Positions 5,834 through 9,145 of a stretch of DNA of 9,145 bases are shown piece by piece. Numbering within the stretch: the stretch's first letter is position 1; each line of letters opens with the position of its first letter. The translations under genes and the position numbers were made by a program. The notes beneath the pieces are model-generated. The model was not told the DNA's origin and did not search any database. It saw nothing but the letters and a program-made list of their open reading frames with translations. The stretch is from Thermomicrobiaceae bacterium (lineage in GTDB: Bacteria > Chloroflexota > Chloroflexia > Thermomicrobiales > Thermomicrobiaceae), in the NCBI GenBank assembly GCA_007123655.1, contig SKKR01000195.1:1-9145 (forward strand). Reading direction: 5' to 3'.

Positions 5834-7530
5834 CTGCGAAACAGCAGACCGGATAGCAGAAGCCCCGCGCCGGAGACGGCCGCGAGAAGCCCGAAGAGTC
5901 CATACGACCGGTTGTGCTCGACTGTGATGGAACTCACAGACATTGACGAGTCAGTGTCCAGCACGATCCGCAGTTCATTGGTCTCCTGTGGCCGGTCGGT
6001 TCCGTACCGTTCAACGAGCGTAACAGGGTCATTCGCTTCAGCGAGGTCATCGAGCGCCAGGTAGGTCCGCCCCTCATCGTCGACGTCATACAGGCTGGCC
6101 TGTGCCGGACTCCCGTTCAGCGAAATGTAGGCCCTTCCCGCGCTCGAGGCGTGCTGGCTCGTCTCAATGGACAGGTCGGTACCGGTGAACTCGATCCGGA
6201 TCTCGGAACCAGCGCTGTCGGAGCGGATGCTCTCACCGAACCGGGCCGCGGGATCATTGAACCTGCTCCAGGTACCAAATTGTTGCACTGGGGCTTCCAG
6301 TGGCGCGTACGTACCTGGCAAGGCAGTTCGTCGCTCCAGCGCATCGTTCTGTACGGTCAGATAGACTTGACGCGGAGTGAATTCCAGGTCGACCATAGCG
6401 AAGTAGTACTCCGGGGCGTCCGGTGGAATCATCCCAACCTGGCGGAAGTACCAGATACTCGATACACCGAACCATTCCCAGTTTTCGCTCATCCACCGGA
6501 TCCCGCCGGCGGTCCACTCGGCCTGTTCCTCGACACTGACGCTGCCCCACTCCAGTTCATCTTCCGGGATGGAGTCCGGCGCCGCGTTCCATCCGTATTC
6601 CGTCAGCCATATCGGCTTCTCGCTGTCCCCGTAGTCTTCGAGAACGTCCCTGAGCAACTCGATTCGCCGGAGATTGATCACATCGTGCGACGGCTCTTCA
6701 TCGGGCGCCTGATCGATACCGTATCCGGTTGCGGTGAGCACGTCGAAATAGTCACCCGCGCCAAGGTCATACAGTGCTTCCCAGTAATCGAACTCCGGAA
6801 TCGCGCGTTCCGAGTGCTCATTGGTCATCGCCATCGGAGCGCTCAGGACAACAACCTCGGGATCCGCGGATTTGGCGCCGACATAAGCTTCCCTGAGGAG
6901 TTCGAAGTAGCCGTTCGGATCGATCTCGCCGCCCCACTCACGAGCGAGGTTCGGTTCGTTCCAGATCTGAATGTACTGGATGCGCCCGCTATAACGTTCG
7001 ACGAACGCTTCGACGAACCGTCCGAATACCGCGGGATCGCTCGGTGGGGTGTGAAACCCGCTCCCCTCGGGGCGCGCCCATTCAGGAGTGTGGTCAAGCC
7101 GCGCGATGATCCGGATACCGTACTCCTCGGCAAGATCGACAATCTCGTCGTACTTCTGCCAGGAATCCTGCTGAAACTCGGGGTCCCAGAAGCTTCCCTC
7201 GCTCGGTTCGATCTCGCTCCAGGGGAACCCTTCCTTGATCCAGCTAATTCCCGCAAGGGACAGCATTTCGACGGTCTTCTCGCGTTTCCACGGTTCGACT
7301 TCCTGGGAAAGGAACGTATTCGCACTGTACGGGCTCACCGCGGTGTGCGGGATCCGGGGCTCCGCGGCCGTCGCGGGGCGGGATGGCGGCTCGTTCCACG
7401 GGGTGTGAACGGCCGCGTTCCAGACGCCGAGCGCGACGCTCCCTATGAGGATGAAGACCGCCACAATTCTCGGCAGGCAACTGGACGCGCGACGGGAGTC
7501 AGGATCACGTGTGTGCTGTGGAATAGTCAC
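5830..7530 (-). CDS. Membrane-anchored GH39-like (clan GH-A) glycoside hydrolase with a C-terminal beta-sandwich-like domain
   Basis: A 566-aa protein. Residues 21-40 form a TM or signal-anchor helix. A (beta/alpha)8-type catalytic domain spans about 68-410, with the acid/base motif 'IQIWNEPN' (187-194, E192) and nucleophile motif 'PIWLTEYGWN' (306-315, E311). Other clan-A marks are 'GISWIKEGFPWSEIEPSEG' (94-112) and 'RLDHTPEWA' (144-152). A second domain (about 419-538) carries 'GTDLSIE' and 'AGRAYISLN', and a C-terminal TM (about 543-563) ends in Arg-Arg, so the enzyme is tethered at both ends with its active site outside. Both catalytic Glu are present, so activity is expected. GH39 includes beta-xylosidases and the exopolysaccharide hydrolase PslG; the exact substrate is unknown and GH5-like assignment is possible. 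It is first in the operon. The start is GTG at 7530: an in-frame TAA lies seven codons upstream, no earlier start exists, and the ribosome site is poor. Confidence 0.88.
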   Translation of the reverse strand: MTIPQHTRDPDSRRASSCLPRIVAVFILIGSVALGVWNAAVHTPWNEPPSRPATAAEPRIPHTAVSPYSANTFLSQEVEPWKREKTVEMLSLAGISWIKEGFPWSEIEPSEGSFWDPEFQQDSWQKYDEIVDLAEEYGIRIIARLDHTPEWARPEGSGFHTPPSDPAVFGRFVEAFVERYSGRIQYIQIWNEPNLAREWGGEIDPNGYFELLREAYVGAKSADPEVVVLSAPMAMTNEHSERAIPEFDYWEALYDLGAGDYFDVLTATGYGIDQAPDEEPSHDVINLRRIELLRDVLEDYGDSEKPIWLTEYGWNAAPDSIPEDELEWGSVSVEEQAEWTAGGIRWMSENWEWFGVSSIWYFRQVGMIPPDAPEYYFAMVDLEFTPRQVYLTVQNDALERRTALPGTYAPLEAPVQQFGTWSRFNDPAARFGESIRSDSAGSEIRIEFTGTDLSIETSQHASSAGRAYISLNGSPAQASLYDVDDEGRTYLALDDLAEANDPVTLVERYGTDRPQETNELRIVLDTDSSMSVSSITVEHNRSYGLFGLLAAVSGAGLLLSGLLFRR

Positions 7531-7810
7531 AGGGTACTCGCAGTGAGATTAGACCGTCAGTGCCAAGGAGGCAACCGCGTAAACGGGCACGTACCGCTGA
7601 TGCTGGCGCGGATTATAACAGCCATCTGATCAATATCGCGTTCTCCTGCCGCTAGTGCGACCGGAACTGACGGGATCCTGTCCCCACGGCCACGCTGGTT
7701 CATGGCCGCAAGGCGTACGTCCACCCCCGGATGCGGTAGGCTTTATATGCGCTGTCTGGCGGCGCGATAACTGGCACTAACCGCTGTAATCGTGACGAGA
7801 ATTTTCATCG
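7531..7810. other. Divergent intergenic control region
   Basis: A 280-base gap with no convincing gene, between the leftward hydrolase operon and the rightward rodA-like gene. It holds the extended -10 at 7612-7620 (minus strand). For the rightward gene only weak candidates exist: TTTATA (7742-7747) with GATAAC (7766-7771) at 18-base spacing, or TGTAAT (7785-7790) without a -35. A 6-bp inverted repeat, CGGCCA (7687-7692) and TGGCCG (7703-7708), with a 10-base spacer could be an operator or a hairpin. A strong Shine-Dalgarno-like AAGGAGG (7565-7571, plus strand) has no start codon at usable distance. Confidence 0.6.
7612..7620 (-). promoter_or_regulatory. Extended -10 promoter for the polysaccharide operon
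   Basis: On the minus strand this reads TGTTATAAT, a perfect TG-N-TATAAT extended -10 element. No good -35 hexamer lies 16-18 bases upstream, which is usual for extended -10 promoters. Transcription would start near 7605, giving a leader of about 75 bases before the GTG at 7530. The leader contains CCTCCTT (7565-7571 on the minus strand) and alternative short pairings: GTGCC/GGCAC at 7560-7564 with 7586-7590, or TGCC/GGCA at 7561-7564 with 7570-7573. The motif match is seen; activity is inferred. Confidence 0.55.
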
Positions 7811-9121
7811 ATGCGTGCTGCCCTGGAGCGGTTTCGATTCACAGAATTTCAGCTCCTGATCGTCCCCTCGTTGATGGCGATTGTTGGACTGCTGACGATT
7901 TTCCTCGCTCGAACCGGCGATACCACGTGGACCTGGGCTGATATCTGGGTCAGCCTCGCATACGTTGCTCTGCTGGCGGGGATCACCCTCTGGTTCAGTG
8001 CGACCGGGTTCCGAGGTGACCAGGCTCTCTTCCCAATTGTCGCAATGCTCGCGGGCATGGGCCTGCTCATGATTCAGCGCTTGCAACCGGAACTCGCGGA
8101 GCGGGGTGAAGCCTGGTCCACGCTGGCAGAACGCCAGGTGATTTACCTTGCGCTCGGCTTTCTGGTCCTCTGGGGAATGATGACGTTCGTGAAACGTCTC
8201 AACTGGCTGCGACGATACAAGTACACCTGGGCATTCTCTGGCGTCGTTCTGATGGTCATCACGATGTTGTTCGGCATCGAGATCAATGGTGCTCGGCTCT
8301 GGCTCGATCTCGGCTTCATCGTTGTCCAGCCAGGTGAACTCGTCAAAGTAATTCTGGTGGTGTTTCTCGCCGGTTACCTGGCTGATCATCACGACCTGCT
8401 CTCGGGACACTATCAGCTTGGACCGCTCCGGCTCCCACCGATCCCCTATCTGATCCCGTTGATATTCATGTGGCTGATGGCGGTCATGATCGTCGTGCTC
8501 CAGAACGACCTGGGAACCGCACTCCTGTTCTTCGGAATCTTTCTGGCAATGCTCTATGCCTCCACGGGCCGCCTGCTCTACGTGCTTGCTGGCCTGGTTT
8601 CGTTCGGAGTCGCGGTCTATTTCACCTACGAACTGTTCAGCCACGTAGCGATCCGCGTTCAGAACTGGATCGATCCCTGGGGAAGTCCCCTGGGGATCGG
8701 CTATCAGCAGATTCAGGGCGAATACGCGCTGGCGTCTGGTGAGATGTTCGGGACCGGCCTCGGTTTCGGAAGCCCGGAGTTCATCCCGGTAGTCGAGACG
8801 GACTACATCTTTGCGGCGATCGGCGAAGAACTCGGACTGCTCGGCACGTTCGGCATTCTCGTGCTCTATATGCTGTTGATCGCGCGTGGATACCTGATCG
8901 CAATCCGCGCCGTATCACAGTTCGAGCGCCTGCTGGCACTGGGCGTCACAACGATTCTCGCGTTGCAGACCCTGATCATCGTCGCCGGCAACCTGAGGTT
9001 GATTCCACTAACCGGGATCACACTGCCGTTCATCAGCGCCGGGGGTAGCGCACTGCTGGCGAACTTCCTGATCCTCGGCATCCTTCTCCGCATCAGTGAA
9101 TCGAAATGGGATCGTCAGTGA
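7811..9121 (+). CDS. rodA: RodA/FtsW-family (SEDS) peptidoglycan glycosyltransferase
   Basis: A 436-aa polytopic membrane protein that polymerises lipid II into glycan strands, together with a class B penicillin-binding protein. SEDS motifs seen: 'INGARLWLDLGFIVVQPGEL' (158-177), 'LQNDLGTALLFFG' (230-242), 'WIDPW' then 'GIGYQQIQGEYALASG' (286-310), 'GTGLGFGSPEFIPVVETDYI' (314-333) with D331, the conserved catalytic Asp of the family, 'GEELGLLG' (338-345) and 'RLIPLTGITLPFISAGGSAL' (396-415). An extra N-terminal TM block (about 14-125) and the wording of the motifs resemble the actinobacterial/Chloroflexota RodA (FtsW-like) that sits beside pbpA. RodA against FtsW cannot be settled from sequence alone, so the symbol is provisional. 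The ATG at 7811 is the first start after an in-frame TGA (7793); the ribosome site is weak (GAGA about 11 bases upstream). Confidence 0.93.
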   Translation: MRAALERFRFTEFQLLIVPSLMAIVGLLTIFLARTGDTTWTWADIWVSLAYVALLAGITLWFSATGFRGDQALFPIVAMLAGMGLLMIQRLQPELAERGEAWSTLAERQVIYLALGFLVLWGMMTFVKRLNWLRRYKYTWAFSGVVLMVITMLFGIEINGARLWLDLGFIVVQPGELVKVILVVFLAGYLADHHDLLSGHYQLGPLRLPPIPYLIPLIFMWLMAVMIVVLQNDLGTALLFFGIFLAMLYASTGRLLYVLAGLVSFGVAVYFTYELFSHVAIRVQNWIDPWGSPLGIGYQQIQGEYALASGEMFGTGLGFGSPEFIPVVETDYIFAAIGEELGLLGTFGILVLYMLLIARGYLIAIRAVSQFERLLALGVTTILALQTLIIVAGNLRLIPLTGITLPFISAGGSALLANFLILGILLRISESKWDRQ

Positions 9122-9145
9122 TTGTCGCACTCTCTCGAGCAGCCG
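9118..9145 (+). CDS. Start of a downstream gene, truncated by the window edge (possibly a class B penicillin-binding protein)
   Basis: A GTG at 9118 overlaps the rodA-like stop by 4 bases (GTGA), and the frame stays open to the window end (V/M-I-V-A-L-S-R-A-A). The geometry copies the 4-base overlaps seen elsewhere in the window. No function can be read from nine codons. A penicillin-binding protein is suggested only because rodA is followed by pbpA in the related actinobacterial locus. Confidence 0.4.

Noticed and set aside
7565..7571. Strong ribosome-site-like AAGGAGG on the plus strand in the intergenic region
   Set aside because: No ATG, GTG or TTG follows at 5-12 bases, so no small plus-strand gene is supported.
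6151..7629. 492-codon open frame on the plus strand, antisense to the glycoside hydrolase
   Set aside because: It lies almost wholly opposite a gene with clear catalytic motifs, shows no domain, TM or family pattern, and is the expected antisense shadow in high-GC coding DNA.
7687..7708. 6-bp inverted repeat CGGCCA/TGGCCG as a terminator
   Set aside because: Short stem, 10-base loop and no T-run on either side; at most an operator-like site.
7805..8644. 279-codon open frame on the minus strand opposite the rodA-like gene
   Set aside because: The translation is very rich in Glu, Gln and His with no recognisable motif; it is the mirror of a TM-rich sense gene.

Overview
The window looks like part of a bacterial chromosome of moderately high GC, with two divergent transcription units separated by a 280-base intergenic region (7531-7810). 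No rRNA, tRNA, mobile element, CRISPR array or prophage gene was seen. The host is most likely a member of Chloroflexota (Thermomicrobia-like) or a relative of Actinomycetota. This rests mainly on the rightward SEDS protein, whose long N-terminal region and motifs match the RodA/FtsW form of those phyla. The taxonomic call is an inference.

Left unit (minus strand, 7530 down to 32): six genes in one tightly packed operon. In order of transcription they are a membrane-anchored GH39-like glycoside hydrolase, a two-TM protein of unknown function with an extracytoplasmic beta-rich domain, a Wzy/WaaL-type polymerase or ligase, a UDP-glucuronate decarboxylase (UDP-xylose synthase), a second Wzy/WaaL-type protein, and a YbhN/LPG-synthase-TM family membrane protein. 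The first three junctions are 4-base start/stop overlaps (ATGA, ATGA, GTGA) and the fourth is a 35-base overlap. Only the last junction is open, and that gap holds two adjacent stem-loops. A consensus extended -10 element (TGTTATAAT on the minus strand, 7612-7620) lies about 75 bases upstream of the first start codon.

Taken together the left unit reads as the membrane and extracytoplasmic half of a surface-polysaccharide or glycoconjugate pathway: one nucleotide-sugar enzyme, two polymerase/ligase candidates, one candidate lipid-linked translocator and one trimming hydrolase. No glycosyltransferase, priming phosphotransferase, Wzx flippase or chain-length regulator is present, so those must be encoded elsewhere. 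The hydrolase and the unknown protein share the same C-terminal domain followed by a TM segment, which suggests they work together on one glycan.

Right unit (plus strand, from 7811): a RodA/FtsW-family peptidoglycan glycosyltransferase, overlapping by 4 bases the first codons of a further gene that runs off the window. In the mycobacterial arrangement that neighbour is a class B penicillin-binding protein. Wall elongation and surface-glycan assembly are thus divergently arranged around one shared control region.
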